The position numbers and the translations under genes are program-made. 63,269 nt of DNA from CALGLS01 sp047626155 (GTDB lineage Bacteria > Bacteroidota > Bacteroidia > Chitinophagales > Saprospiraceae). Position 1 is the stretch's first letter, and every line of letters starts with the position of its first letter. The stretch is from assembly GCA_047626155.1 (NCBI GenBank), contig JBLHRR010000014.1:1-63269 (forward strand), given 5' to 3'. The notes beneath the pieces were generated by a model. That model worked only from the letters and a program-made list of their open reading frames with translations, ran no database searches and was not told the DNA's origin. Of the stretch, positions 24,624 to 33,651 are shown one piece after another.

Positions 24624-25655
24624 TCAAAATAAATTCACCTCCGCCTCCAACCGAATCCCAAATCGCTCCTCCACCGAATCCATCACCCGCTCTGCATGGG
24701 TCCAAATTTCCTGGCCCGTAGCTTTGCCATAGTTTACCAATACCAGCGCCTGATCCTTGTGGCAGCCAGTCTCCCCTACCCGCTTGCCTTTCCAGCCGCA
24801 TTGTTCAATCAACCAACCTGCCGGTATCTTCGTTTTGTTGCCAGCCAAAGGATAGAAAGGCATAGCTGGATTGTCCTTTTGTATTTTTTTAAAAAGCCGA
24901 TTCGAGACTTCTGGGTTTTTGAAGAAGGAACCAGAGTTACCAATTTTGGCTGGGTCAGGAAGTTTGCTCGAACGAATTTCTATGACGGCTTGACTGACAT
25001 CATCGATTCCTGGATTTTCAATTCCTTTTTCTTCCAGTACCCTTTGGATGGCACCGTAACGGATATTTACTTTTGGCTCAAGCGATAATTTGAAAATAAC
25101 CTCGGTAATAAAATATCGGCCTTTTAGTTTTCTTTTGAAAACACTATCGCGATAACCAAACTCGCAATCTTTGTGGCGGAAAGTCTTTAGTTCTCCGGTC
25201 TGAATATCAATTGCTTTTAGTTGATGAAAAACATCTTTTAGTTCGACGCCATAAGCGCCAATGTTTTGAATGGGTGATGCGCCAACGGTTCCGGGAATAA
25301 GAGATAAGTTTTCAAGACCTCCCAGTTCTTGAGCAATGGTCCAATACACGAAGTCGTGCCAGTTCTCTCCTCCTCCTGCTCGGACATAAACCGTTTTTTT
25401 AAAACGACGACTGATCTCTTGTCCCATGATTTGATTGTGGAGTACCAGCGAGTCAACGTCTTGGGTGAGGAGCATGTTAGAACCTCCTCCCAAAATAAAT
25501 AATGGGCCATCGTACTGCGAAAGAAGATTTTGTAATTGTATTGTGGAGTAAATCTTTAGGAATGCCTTGGCTTTGACATTCATTCCGAAAGTGTTGTATT
25601 TTCGGAGAGAGTGGTTGGTTTTTATTTTGAAATTAGCGGGAAGTTGATTTGACAT
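24624..25655 (-). CDS. murB: UDP-N-acetylenolpyruvoylglucosamine reductase
   Basis: FAD-dependent cytoplasmic enzyme that reduces UDP-GlcNAc-enolpyruvate to UDP-MurNAc with NADPH, an essential step of peptidoglycan synthesis. It has the FAD-binding segment LFILGGGSNMLL, the PGTVGASPIQNIGAYGVEL loop, Tyr-containing FGYRDSVFKRKL, the proton-donor Ser in GNSGSFFKNP, and a C-terminal Glu (RLEAEVNLF) as in type I MurB. Start: I use ATG 25655 (MSNQLPANFKIKTNHSLRKY), 343 aa, which matches the family N-terminus. The 23 upstream codons come from an interspersed repeat. The next gene on this strand, upstream, starts 694 nt away. Confidence 0.93.
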   Translation of the reverse strand: MSNQLPANFKIKTNHSLRKYNTFGMNVKAKAFLKIYSTIQLQNLLSQYDGPLFILGGGSNMLLTQDVDSLVLHNQIMGQEISRRFKKTVYVRAGGGENWHDFVYWTIAQELGGLENLSLIPGTVGASPIQNIGAYGVELKDVFHQLKAIDIQTGELKTFRHKDCEFGYRDSVFKRKLKGRYFITEVIFKLSLEPKVNIRYGAIQRVLEEKGIENPGIDDVSQAVIEIRSSKLPDPAKIGNSGSFFKNPEVSNRLFKKIQKDNPAMPFYPLAGNKTKIPAGWLIEQCGWKGKRVGETGCHKDQALVLVNYGKATGQEIWTHAERVMDSVEERFGIRLEAEVNLF

Positions 25656-25689
25656 TTCTTTTCTGATGATTTTTTCTGGCGTTTCGCCA

Positions 25690-25770
25690 AACTTTTTTTT
25701 CACCGCAATGGTTCGCAAAGTCAAATTCTAAAAAGTACGTTGCGTTTCTTTGCGCCTTTGCGGTAAGACT
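25690..25770. repeat. CTTTGCGCC-type interspersed repeat
   Basis: TTTTTTTTCACCGCAATGG, GTTGCGTTTCTTTGCGCCTT and TGCGGTAAGAC: the same building blocks as at 1555-1575, 3620-3665, 12750-12805, 20296-20330 and 35398-35445. This type of element is common between genes in Bacteroidota genomes; no function is known. Confidence 0.5.
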
Positions 25771-25773
25771 AAT

Positions 25774-26349
25774 TCACAAATCCGCATAATTAAAACCCCA
25801 AAACCCTTTTCTCAAAGGAAGCAAAACTGTTTTATTCTCCTTAGCATTAGGAAAGGGATTTTTTCGGGTTTTCAGTCGTACCAAATTATCATCTTTCAGT
25901 ACAAAAAGGAAGTAACCATCTGGTTCTGCACTATCCAACAAACCGTAGCGGTCTGCATAAAAACCCTCCGTTTGAACAAAAGTAACGGGAACTTCTTCTA
26001 TTCCACGGAAAGACAAAACCCTGTTGGTGAAGCTGACCAGAAAAGGCATGACCAATGTACAACAAATAAGAAGCGCTACCCAAATCTGAAACTTGGTCAG
26101 GGTCTCCATTTTTTTATTTTCGTTTGTTGTCTTGTAACTAAGAAAAACCCCCAACAATAAACCTACAAACATGGCAATCAATACCATCGTCTTCGCCTCA
26201 AAAGTATTGTTGAAATGTTTTAGTTCAAGAGAAATTAGTAAGATCAGTAGTAAAATAGCCGTTGTGATCAATCCCACGCGAATGTATTCGTGCCGCTTGA
26301 GTTTGATCCGGTGACCGCCACCGCTGAGGTATGACATTAAATCTAGCAT
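25774..26349 (-). CDS. Uncharacterised three-TM membrane protein
   Basis: 191-aa protein I do not recognise. A basic N-terminus (GGGHRIKLKRHEYIR) is followed by three hydrophobic helices at about residues 26-43, 54-71 and 88-106, then a soluble C-terminal part of about 80 residues (PVTFVQTEGFYADRYG, FLFVLKDDNLVRLKT, LLPLRKGFWGFNYADL). That tail reads like a small beta-rich domain outside or at the membrane surface. It lies between murB and the TonB receptor gene but with gaps over 100 nt on both sides, so no operon is implied. Confidence 0.6.
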   Translation of the reverse strand: MLDLMSYLSGGGHRIKLKRHEYIRVGLITTAILLLILLISLELKHFNNTFEAKTMVLIAMFVGLLLGVFLSYKTTNENKKMETLTKFQIWVALLICCTLVMPFLVSFTNRVLSFRGIEEVPVTFVQTEGFYADRYGLLDSAEPDGYFLFVLKDDNLVRLKTRKNPFPNAKENKTVLLPLRKGFWGFNYADL

Positions 26350-26417
26350 ATCTGCAAGATAAGTAACTGTTCAATATTATTGGTAATTACTTAATATTAA
26401 TTGTATTTACAAAAATA

Positions 26418-26451
26418 GGCCATATCCTCAACTTCGAAAGAGAATATGGCC
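26418..26451 (-). terminator. Intrinsic terminator of the TonB-receptor gene
   Basis: GGCCATAT-CCTC (26418-26429) pairs with GAG-AATATGGCC (26440-26451), a 12-bp stem with one mismatch. On the minus strand the stem is followed by TATTTTTGT. It begins 23 nt after the receptor stop codon. Confidence 0.7.
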
Positions 26452-26473
26452 CATTTCTACATCAAGTCATCCC

Positions 26474-28435
26474 CTACAAATCAAATCGTAAACCACCCAT
26501 TATCCAACGGCCAGGCATCGGCGCCCCCAAGATGTTTTGATATTCTTCATCAAATAAGTTGTGTACTTGTATATTAAAACCAAACTCAGGAACGATCTTC
26601 CATTCCAAACGAAGATTCCACAATTGATATTGATCCTGCAAATCAATGTTAATAGAGGCCGCTGCTCTCGGGTCACGCATTTTGTATAAACCAGAAACTG
26701 CCGCTTCAAATCTTGGTGTCGATAACACAAAGTTGGTATTGACCAAATGCCTTGCATGACTGGAAATGTAAACAGACACGACATCATCATCATTGGTGGT
26801 ATTCAAAAAAGTATAACCTGCAATCCATAAAAGGTTGACGTTACCAATCTTATTCGAATACCAGGATTCTATTTCCAGACCTTTGGTAGAAACATCTGTA
26901 ATATTTGTTGCCAAAAAATAATCGGCATCTTCCCGTAGGTTTTCGTTTCGCTCAATGTCTTTGGCATTGGTAGCAACATAATCTATCAACTCAGAAGATT
27001 GACGAAGGAATCCGGTTGCTTTAAGCTTCCAGTTACTGGAAACATTCACGTCAAATCCCAACTCCTCTGACCAACTCTGCTCTGCCAATAAATCTGGATT
27101 CCCAAGGCTTCTTCCTGGACTTAGATTCTCCAATTGCGTAGAAACATATCGCTCGGTATAATCTGCCGCACGAATACTTCTACCTATCGAACCTCGAATG
27201 ACAACAGGATCAAATTGATAAGCAACATTCAATTGAGGAGAAACTTCTACATCATAATTCTCATCATAATCCAAACGAATACTTGCATTAAGCGTAAGGG
27301 CAGGTAGTGGTTGATAAGCGGTCATAGCGTAAGCTCCAAAGTGCCAATCTTCGTGATCTCCTCGATCATTACTAACAATGCTTCTCCGATCAGCCTGAAG
27401 CCCTCCGTGAATAGAAATTTGCTTGTTGATCCGCTGTAAATGACTAAGCTGCATATTGAGCATCTTAGTTTCATGGTTATTGGTAGAAGCGAAGTCGGGG
27501 CTAAAAATAAATTCATCGGTGTTGAATTTATAAGCCACGTTCAAATCCGTTTTACCTTTATCATGGTAGCGATTAAGTTGTACCTGATTCCACCAAGTTC
27601 TAGTCGTTTCTGTAGATTTATCAAATGCACTTGTGGTGTAAAAGTAACGAGCACTGAAATCACGGTAATCATAAGCTGAGCGCGCACTGATCGTCATCTT
27701 ATCAGAAAGCTGGTAAGACAAAGCAGTACTGATGGTTTTGACATCAAAATAATTATTGTAGCCTTCCAAAGTTGTGCTTGTGCTATCTGTAGGTTCAAAT
27801 GTCTTCTCATCAATCCTTTCACCATCCGACTGATTTGAGCTCACTCCAGCAACAATTTGCAAGCGATCTTTTTTTACTGAAAAGCCCATCCAATTGCTAA
27901 TAAGCTTGTGGTCGCCATAACTTAGCTGACCACTTGCTTCCAGACCTTCTGCCTGCTGCGGCGAGAAAGCTTTGGAAATAATGTTGATCACTCCACCTAC
28001 CGCATCCGGGCCATAGAGTGCGGCTGCGGGGCCTCGGAGTACTTCGATCCGCTCAATTTCTGCTGGCGTAATAGGAAAGGCACCATTGAAATGCCCGGTC
28101 AGTGGGTCATTCATTTTCATACCATCCAATAGGATAAGGACTTGGGTGAAAGTCGCTCCTCTCATGCTTATATCCGCCTGAACGCCAAAGCCATTTCTGG
28201 ATTGAAGTTCAATACCAGGGATGTATTGTAATAGTTCGTCTAAGGAATTAAAAGACATTTTTTTCAGGTCTACTCCTTTCACTAAACTAATATTTCGACC
28301 TGTTTCCGCCATCTTTTGTGGCAAGCGAGTGGTGCTAAGCTCTACGGTATCAATAGAAAGCACGCTGCTTTGCTGCGCCGATAGGCTAACGGCCAATAAG
28401 CATAATGAAAATGTGTAGTAACAAATGTTTTTCAT
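26474..28435 (-). CDS. TonB-dependent outer-membrane receptor (BtuB-like)
   Basis: 653-aa precursor: signal peptide MKNICYYTFSLCLLAVSLSA, a TonB-box-like IDTVELSTTR, a plug domain (about 45-150: ELLQYIPGIELQSRNGFGVQ, ILLDGMKMNDPLTGHFNG, IERIEVLRGPAAALYGPDAV) and a 22-strand barrel ending GGLRFDL with a C-terminal aromatic. There is no carboxypeptidase-like N-terminal domain and no SusD partner, so it is a vitamin/siderophore-type rather than a glycan-type transporter; the substrate is unknown. The open frame extends 78 codons upstream, but ATG 28435 begins the signal peptide and is preferred. The divergent YkoF-like gene 400 bp away may hint at thiamine-related uptake. Confidence 0.88.
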   Translation of the reverse strand: MKNICYYTFSLCLLAVSLSAQQSSVLSIDTVELSTTRLPQKMAETGRNISLVKGVDLKKMSFNSLDELLQYIPGIELQSRNGFGVQADISMRGATFTQVLILLDGMKMNDPLTGHFNGAFPITPAEIERIEVLRGPAAALYGPDAVGGVINIISKAFSPQQAEGLEASGQLSYGDHKLISNWMGFSVKKDRLQIVAGVSSNQSDGERIDEKTFEPTDSTSTTLEGYNNYFDVKTISTALSYQLSDKMTISARSAYDYRDFSARYFYTTSAFDKSTETTRTWWNQVQLNRYHDKGKTDLNVAYKFNTDEFIFSPDFASTNNHETKMLNMQLSHLQRINKQISIHGGLQADRRSIVSNDRGDHEDWHFGAYAMTAYQPLPALTLNASIRLDYDENYDVEVSPQLNVAYQFDPVVIRGSIGRSIRAADYTERYVSTQLENLSPGRSLGNPDLLAEQSWSEELGFDVNVSSNWKLKATGFLRQSSELIDYVATNAKDIERNENLREDADYFLATNITDVSTKGLEIESWYSNKIGNVNLLWIAGYTFLNTTNDDDVVSVYISSHARHLVNTNFVLSTPRFEAAVSGLYKMRDPRAAASINIDLQDQYQLWNLRLEWKIVPEFGFNIQVHNLFDEEYQNILGAPMPGRWIMGGLRFDL

Positions 28436-28619
28436 AAAAGCGTTTTGTTTAAAAATTCTTAATAAAGGAAGTCGTAAAGCTATAAAGTACCCTATCATTG
28501 CCTTCATTATCTCCAAAGATTCTTTTACTTTTAACGCTTCTATGACAAAGCAAAAACCTTCTTTGATAAAGAAGGTGGTTCGTGTAAAAAACACGGAATC
28601 TCGGCCCAAGACAGGATTA

Positions 28620-28784
28620 ATCAGTTCTAATCTAATTGAAACTGGGTAATTTTTTAAAATCAAAATCAAACCCTTCTAGCGTGAATCCCACGTATAGGGC
28701 TTTTAATTTTTATTTTTACCCGCCCGACTGCGTCGGCGGGCGGGTTAATAATTTTTCTTCAAAGTTCCTTAAAACAGAACTGAT
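28620..28784. repeat. Intergenic repeat R2, copy 2, bounded by 9-bp inverted repeats
   Basis: Contains the same ordered blocks as 6715-6861 (TGGGTAATTTTTTAAAATC, CTTCTAGCGTGAATCC, AGGGCTTTTAATTTT, TAATTTTTCTTCAAAGTT). Here it is bounded by a perfect inverted pair ATCAGTTCT (28620-28628) and AGAACTGAT (28776-28784). A GC-rich hairpin (CCCGCCCGAC / GTCGGCGGGCGGG) is inserted near 28729-28744 relative to copy 1. It fills most of the 28436-28847 gap between the TonB receptor and the YkoF-like gene. Confidence 0.7.
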
Positions 28785-28847
28785 CAGTCCTGCACTTCAC
28801 GGCCGGGCAGAGTCGGCAGATTCGTCAAAAATCAAAAAATAATAAAA

Positions 28848-29096
28848 ATGACCGCATCACTAGAAATCAGTATGTACCCATTGACTCCTCAGTACGGTAC
28901 ACCCATTCTACAATTTATTGAAAGATTAAAAAGCTATGAGGCACTTTCAGTACAGTCCAATACGATGAGCACACAGGTATTTGGCCCATATGATATTTTG
29001 CTAGCCGCATTGCATAAAGAAATGAAAACCAGTTTTGAGGAAGACCACGATGTGGTAATGGTGATGAAGATTGCCAACTTAGATTTGAAGCCGTAA
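28848..29096 (+). CDS. YkoF/MTH1187-like small thiamine-binding-fold protein
   Basis: 82-aa cytoplasmic protein. The ordering ASLEISMYPL, IERLKSYEALSVQSNTMSTQ, VFGPYDILLAAL and VMVMKIANLD fits the MTH1187/YkoF ferredoxin-like family, in which some members bind thiamine or its pyrimidine moiety. Assignment is by pattern only. It is divergent from the TonB-dependent receptor gene across repeat R2; such proteins are sometimes found near vitamin-uptake genes, which is suggestive, not evidence. No TPP riboswitch is visible upstream. Confidence 0.6.
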   Translation: MTASLEISMYPLTPQYGTPILQFIERLKSYEALSVQSNTMSTQVFGPYDILLAALHKEMKTSFEEDHDVVMVMKIANLDLKP

Positions 29097-29169
29097 TAGT
29101 ATTGTTGGAATGAAAGGGGTAAGTTGTCCTTATAGAATAATCAAGCTTAAAACTAGGGACAACGGGGCA

Positions 29170-29287
29170 AAAAAAGACGGGCAGACTGCGAGGTGCAGCT
29201 GCCCGCTACCCCAAAAAACCAAATGAAAACTTCTTATATATCTTTATTCCTTGGGGAGGGAAGTATTATCGTTTCTTATTGTAAGTA
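29170..29287 (-). ncRNA. Candidate small RNA (about 115 nt)
   Basis: On the minus strand a perfect -7 element TATATTTG (29300-29293) is followed, about 110 nt later, by a GC-rich intrinsic terminator: CGGGCAGCTGC (29205-29195) pairs with GCAGTCTGCCCG (29189-29178) with a one-base bulge, then TCTTTTTTT. Inside, CCCCAA can pair with TTGGGG (29256-29251 with 29214-29209). There is no open reading frame of note. It lies between the YkoF-like gene and the cyclophilin gene, 170 nt beyond the cyclophilin stop, so it could instead be that gene's distal terminator. I cannot assign it to a known RNA family; 6S-like RNAs of this size occur in Bacteroidota. Confidence 0.45.
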
Positions 29288-29331
29288 TCACACAAATATA
29301 AGCATATAATTAACCAATTGTTCATTTTTAA

Positions 29332-29450
29332 AACCCAATATATCATAAAAAGTTATCTAGTAATGATATTGGGTTATATTTTGCCAATTAATGGTGCAAA
29401 TCATGTAGTTCATGTAGTTACAAGTAATCAACTTTTCTACTATGATTACT
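29332..29450. other. Two hairpins downstream of the cyclophilin gene
   Basis: AACCCAATAT (29332-29341) with ATATTGGGTT (29366-29375), and AGTAATCA (29423-29430) with TGATTACT (29443-29450). A 9-bp tandem CATGTAGTT lies at about 29402-29419. Neither stem has a strong T-tract; they may stabilise the 3' end of the cyclophilin mRNA. Confidence 0.4.
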
Positions 29451-29461
29451 ACTAAATGGAC

Positions 29462-29893
29462 TTAATCTATTATTACCACCTTCTCAATTCCGTCTCCTGC
29501 TTCGATTAAATCAATAATTTCTAGACCTTCAACTACTTTTCCGAAACAAGTATGGTTTCTGTCTAAGTGCGCGGTATTATCTCTGGAGTGGCATACAAAA
29601 AATTGTGATCCTCCAGTGTTTCTACCAGCGTGTGCCATGGAAAGAACACCTATATCATGGAATTGATTTTCGCCATCTAATTCACAATCGATTTTGTAAC
29701 CTGGTCCTCCGCTTCCAATTCCATCTGGACAACCGCCCTGAATTACGAAGTTTGGTATAACACGGTGAAAATTCAGACCATTATAAAATCCCTTCCTTGC
29801 TAAGTCTACAAAGTTTTTAACAGTTTTAGGAGCATCTTGTTCAAAAAATTCCACTTTCATTAATCCTTTTGCGGTATGTATTTCTGCTATCAT
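29462..29893 (-). CDS. Cyclophilin-type peptidyl-prolyl isomerase
   Basis: 143-aa single-domain cyclophilin without a signal peptide, so cytoplasmic. It catalyses cis-trans isomerisation of peptidyl-prolyl bonds. Active-site residues are visible: NFHRVIPNFVIQGG (catalytic Arg with Phe and Gln), SMAHAGRNTGGSQFFV, and HLDRNHTCFGKVVEG (His of the hydrophobic pocket). The length matches short bacterial PpiB-like proteins. The 302-nt upstream region to 30195 is AT-rich, with a T/G-rich stretch (CTTTTGCTTTTGCTTTTG near 29901), and shows no gene. Confidence 0.92.
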   Translation of the reverse strand: MIAEIHTAKGLMKVEFFEQDAPKTVKNFVDLARKGFYNGLNFHRVIPNFVIQGGCPDGIGSGGPGYKIDCELDGENQFHDIGVLSMAHAGRNTGGSQFFVCHSRDNTAHLDRNHTCFGKVVEGLEIIDLIEAGDGIEKVVIID

Positions 29894-30195
29894 GGTTGTT
29901 ACTTTTGCTTTTGCTTTTGAAAAAATATATTTGAATTCGGCTGCGAAAGTAGCTATTTAGTATGATACAAAAAAGAATCTTTAACGTTAATCCCAGTTGT
30001 CAATTTAAGTTGCGATCTGTTGATCTACGACTTTAGGACGAAAATACCATGAAAGGTCACACTTTTTTTTTATAATCTTCCATAATAAGTACCTTTTCGA
30101 AACAACTCGACTAGATTCGAAAATAATGTTTATTTTTTGTTTAAACATTTCGTTAAATAGTTAAACAAAACAACTACAGCGATCAGTTCGTTTTT

Positions 30196-33100
30196 TTAAA
30201 AACCCTCTAGTTTTATAAACTTTTTCCCCATTGCACGCTTGCCATCCAAATCAAGAAACAGAAAGTAAAATCCAGATTGCAATCCCCCTACGTCCAAAAG
30301 AACGGGCTTCTTGCTAATTTTATCCAAAGGACGAGTCATCACGGTTTGCCCGAGTTGATCCACGACTCGTAATTCCCCCTCCCCTCCTTCATAATTGGCG
30401 AGATTGATTACCAATACTTCATTAACGGGGTTAGGGAAAATAGAAAAATTAGCCCAATGGGTATTCATTTCTACTTCCATTATTTCAGAAAACAAAAAGG
30501 ACTCATCATGGTGCACCACCTTCAGACGATAATAGTTTTTACCAAAGAAAGGTTCATGGTCATTTACCTGATAAGAAAAAGTCCCTGCTCTGTTGTTCCA
30601 ACTTTCCGATTGTTCTATTGCTTCGAAATCCTCCCCATCTTTTGAGCGCTCCATCACGAAGTGATCATTTCTGGTTTCCGTATTCGTCACCCAATTTAAT
30701 AAAGTAGAGCGGCCGTTTTTAGTTGCCTGAAAAAACAGGTTGGATTGTTGAATTCCAGAGCCACTTAAATTAGAAGAACCACCTATTTCTACATATTCTC
30801 CAACCGTACAAACCGATTGCCAGGAAGCATCCCAGGTTTGAATATTTATATAATAAGTTGCTGGTGCTAAATTGGGAATCACAACGGGTTGATCACAATC
30901 CAAAAAGCAATCAAAGACCGCTGTCCAGCTAGAACCATTCATCAACTTTACAGAAACATTGGGTTCGTCCAAACCATTTACCGTTAGTACATTTCCATTT
31001 ACAACCATCTGCGCGTTACAACCTTCACCTCCTAACAGTACTCCTGCACAGGTACAACCATCTCCGGCAATAACATCATTCTCTGTTTCCGGATCACCAT
31101 CGTCACAAATAGAACCAGCCGTCGTTGGGAAATCAGGATTAGTATCATCACAATCTATAGTAGCACAGTAGCCATCATTGTCTGCATCCATAGCGGGCGT
31201 TCCCACACAATTACAATCTGCATCAAAAACATCATTATCCGTGCAAGGATTGTTATCACTACAAGCATTTCCTTCCACACAACCTCCACTCACCGCTACA
31301 TACTCTGTCACCTCACAGATGAGCTGCCATGTTTCGTCCCAGACGTTTACTTTAATGTAGTAGGTTCCTTCCGCTAAATCAGCAACAATTTCAGGATTAT
31401 TACAATCATTAAAACAACTATAGCCCGTAGCCCAATTGCTATCATAAACCTGCACGGAAACATTCGGATGCCCCAAACCTGTAATTGTAAGATTATTAGG
31501 GCCTGGAACGAATAGCACATTACAACCACCCGGCTCCATTCCTTCACAAGTACAACCGTCGGTTAATATCATATCGTTTTCTGTGTCGGGATTTCCATCA
31601 TCGCAAGCTGTTCCTACGCCCAATGGCAAATTTGGATCATTATCATCACAGTCCTCAGGTACACAAATTCCATCTGCATCTTCATCCACGCAAGGACCAA
31701 TACCAGCGCAAGTACATCCGTCAGATTGAATGATGTCGTTTTCTGTGTTCGGATCATTGTCATTACAAAGTGAACCAACCGTAGTCGGTAAGTTAGGATC
31801 ATTATCATCGCAATCCATAGAAGCACAAACGCCATCGTCATCTGCATCCGCACAAGGGCCTTCCAGCACTTCTACGGTAAAGATCGGATTACAGATTGTT
31901 TGCCAGCTATCATCTAATGGTTTCACCGATACGTGCCAGGTTCCGGCAGCAAGACCAGAGAAAGTATGTGGACTATCGCAGTTCTCATTGCAGCTGTCGT
32001 AAGTCTGCCAGTTGGCATCAAACAATAATATACTCAAGTGGGGAAAGCCTCCGATGTTCTCCACCATGATTCCATTAGATAAGGGATGTACATGGATGGC
32101 TGAACAATCATTAACACCATAACCAGCACAGCTACAACCATCCGCTTGAATTTCATCGTTATCTGTGTTTGGATCGCCATCGTCGCAAGCGGCACCTGGA
32201 GGAGCGGGTACCGCATTATTATTATCATCACAATCATCGGCAACGCAAATTCCATCTGCGTCGGCATCTGTACAATTAGATTCCAACGCTATGCAAAAAC
32301 TCGTGGCATCCGCACTTCCAAATTCACCTCCCTCCGCTAATATATTACCTGAAGCATCTGTCAACTGATAACTACCATTTCCATATCCGCAACAAAGCCC
32401 ATCACCGGCTCCATCATTCATAATTAATTGGTAACAGCCTTCTGCCAAACAAATGGATTCATTAATATTTGCTCCGTCTGCTTGCCCTCCATAAGTTCCG
32501 TTAGAAGTACTAATTATATCGTCGAATTCATTTCTAATTTCCCAACTGGTTTCTTGTGGGTAATTATCCAATGTGATATTTAAAGTTATTTCTTCGCAAA
32601 TACTTCCATTGCTACAAGCCGTACCATTTCCGATAACGGTAGCAGAAGCCGTTCCCTGTGCATCTTTTTCTAAAGTGAAACAAACCGCCCCTGTGTTATT
32701 ATCATAACTAGTTTCAAAATTACCTAAAGCATCAGGATCACCATCCCAGTTCACCCGAATCATCAGTTTGTAATCACCTGCTGGAATATCTGTAACATCA
32801 ATCCACTGGCAATCGAGACCAGAGCTGTAAATGTCTCCACAACCGGCAGAAATCCCTTGATTGTTACAATTGTAAGTAAAATTGCCTCCACCGGAACATT
32901 CTACATCAATGAGACAAAATCCATTTTTAAACCCAATAGGAACTAGGTTACCATTATCATCAAAAAGGACATATTCTGCGTATCCTTCGTAGTGCCAGTG
33001 TCCGTGGCATTCGTCATATTCCCAAACCTCGTTAGCATCCGCAGGATTGGCAGGAGGAGCGCCCACATAGAAATCCTGGTTACCCACGTTTCTAATATGT

Positions 33101-33324
33101 GTAGTAAAACGCAATATCTGACGTAACCCTAGACCGTTCACACAGCCTTCTTCCACAAAGCAATTATCGTTATTGGTCAAAGTCTGTGCGCTTAGAGAAT
33201 TGACTAAAGCGTCTTCGACTACAATAAGGTCGGGTTGTGCCTGAACTGATATAGATGAGAAACAGAAAAACAAAAACGTATAAGCCAGCAGCCTATACAA
33301 ACGGGCCGTTGTCGGTATGATCAT
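30196..33324 (-). CDS. Secreted lysyl oxidase with MopE-type repeats and T9SS sorting domain
   Basis: 1042-aa secreted protein. After the signal peptide (about 1-29, ending SVQAQ) comes a lysyl-oxidase domain (about 30-220). The copper-binding motif is HGHWH (His107, His109, His111) in WEYDECHGHWHYEGYAEY. Lys133 (GFKNGFCLID) and Tyr166 (GDIYSSGLDCQWIDVTD) align with the Lys and Tyr that form the lysine tyrosylquinone cofactor in animal LOX. It should oxidise lysine side chains or primary amines. Downstream are a jelly-roll-like domain, Asp/Cys-rich MopE/thrombospondin-3-type Ca-binding repeats (DCDDNDPNLP and variants), small Ig-like modules, and a type A sorting domain (FSIFPNPVNEVLVINL to SGFYFLFLD). 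Stand-alone gene. Confidence 0.88.
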   Translation of the reverse strand: MIIPTTARLYRLLAYTFLFFCFSSISVQAQPDLIVVEDALVNSLSAQTLTNNDNCFVEEGCVNGLGLRQILRFTTHIRNVGNQDFYVGAPPANPADANEVWEYDECHGHWHYEGYAEYVLFDDNGNLVPIGFKNGFCLIDVECSGGGNFTYNCNNQGISAGCGDIYSSGLDCQWIDVTDIPAGDYKLMIRVNWDGDPDALGNFETSYDNNTGAVCFTLEKDAQGTASATVIGNGTACSNGSICEEITLNITLDNYPQETSWEIRNEFDDIISTSNGTYGGQADGANINESICLAEGCYQLIMNDGAGDGLCCGYGNGSYQLTDASGNILAEGGEFGSADATSFCIALESNCTDADADGICVADDCDDNNNAVPAPPGAACDDGDPNTDNDEIQADGCSCAGYGVNDCSAIHVHPLSNGIMVENIGGFPHLSILLFDANWQTYDSCNENCDSPHTFSGLAAGTWHVSVKPLDDSWQTICNPIFTVEVLEGPCADADDDGVCASMDCDDNDPNLPTTVGSLCNDNDPNTENDIIQSDGCTCAGIGPCVDEDADGICVPEDCDDNDPNLPLGVGTACDDGNPDTENDMILTDGCTCEGMEPGGCNVLFVPGPNNLTITGLGHPNVSVQVYDSNWATGYSCFNDCNNPEIVADLAEGTYYIKVNVWDETWQLICEVTEYVAVSGGCVEGNACSDNNPCTDNDVFDADCNCVGTPAMDADNDGYCATIDCDDTNPDFPTTAGSICDDGDPETENDVIAGDGCTCAGVLLGGEGCNAQMVVNGNVLTVNGLDEPNVSVKLMNGSSWTAVFDCFLDCDQPVVIPNLAPATYYINIQTWDASWQSVCTVGEYVEIGGSSNLSGSGIQQSNLFFQATKNGRSTLLNWVTNTETRNDHFVMERSKDGEDFEAIEQSESWNNRAGTFSYQVNDHEPFFGKNYYRLKVVHHDESFLFSEIMEVEMNTHWANFSIFPNPVNEVLVINLANYEGGEGELRVVDQLGQTVMTRPLDKISKKPVLLDVGGLQSGFYFLFLDLDGKRAMGKKFIKLEGF

Positions 33325-33651
33325 GGTTGTCGTGTTGGTTAAAAACGTTGTAATATTAATATAAACTCGGAGGGGAATAAAGTCTATAATAGGGAGGATC
33401 TACAAACAAAAATACATCTATTTTTCCAGAAAAAAAATAGTAAGATAAAAGATGTATATCCCGTTGCAAGTCAAGTAATTGAAGACTACAATAATATAGA
33501 TGCATTTTCTACCTGAAAAATATAATTGCCCTGCTTAGTCGAAAATAAATGTTATTTATTTGGCATTACAAAGACAAATCGTATTATTACATTCTAGCAA
33601 GCATTAACAACTAAAATAGCTTAGATTGTCTTTCAAAAAGATATTAGAGAA
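33325..33651. other. Intergenic region upstream of the lysyl-oxidase gene
   Basis: AT-rich, no credible gene. A minus-strand -7-like TATTTTTG (33414-33407) could serve the lysyl-oxidase gene with an 80-nt leader, but no -33 element is evident. An AAATAA/TTATTT palindrome lies near 33543-33560. Confidence 0.3.

Noticed and set aside
28436..28847. Cobalamin or TPP riboswitch upstream of the TonB receptor or YkoF-like gene
   Set aside because: Looked for the conserved box motifs on both strands and saw none; the interval is mostly repeat R2.
29170..29287. Naming the small RNA as 6S RNA
   Set aside because: Size fits, but I cannot show the long bulged hairpin of 6S RNA in this sequence, so no family name is given.
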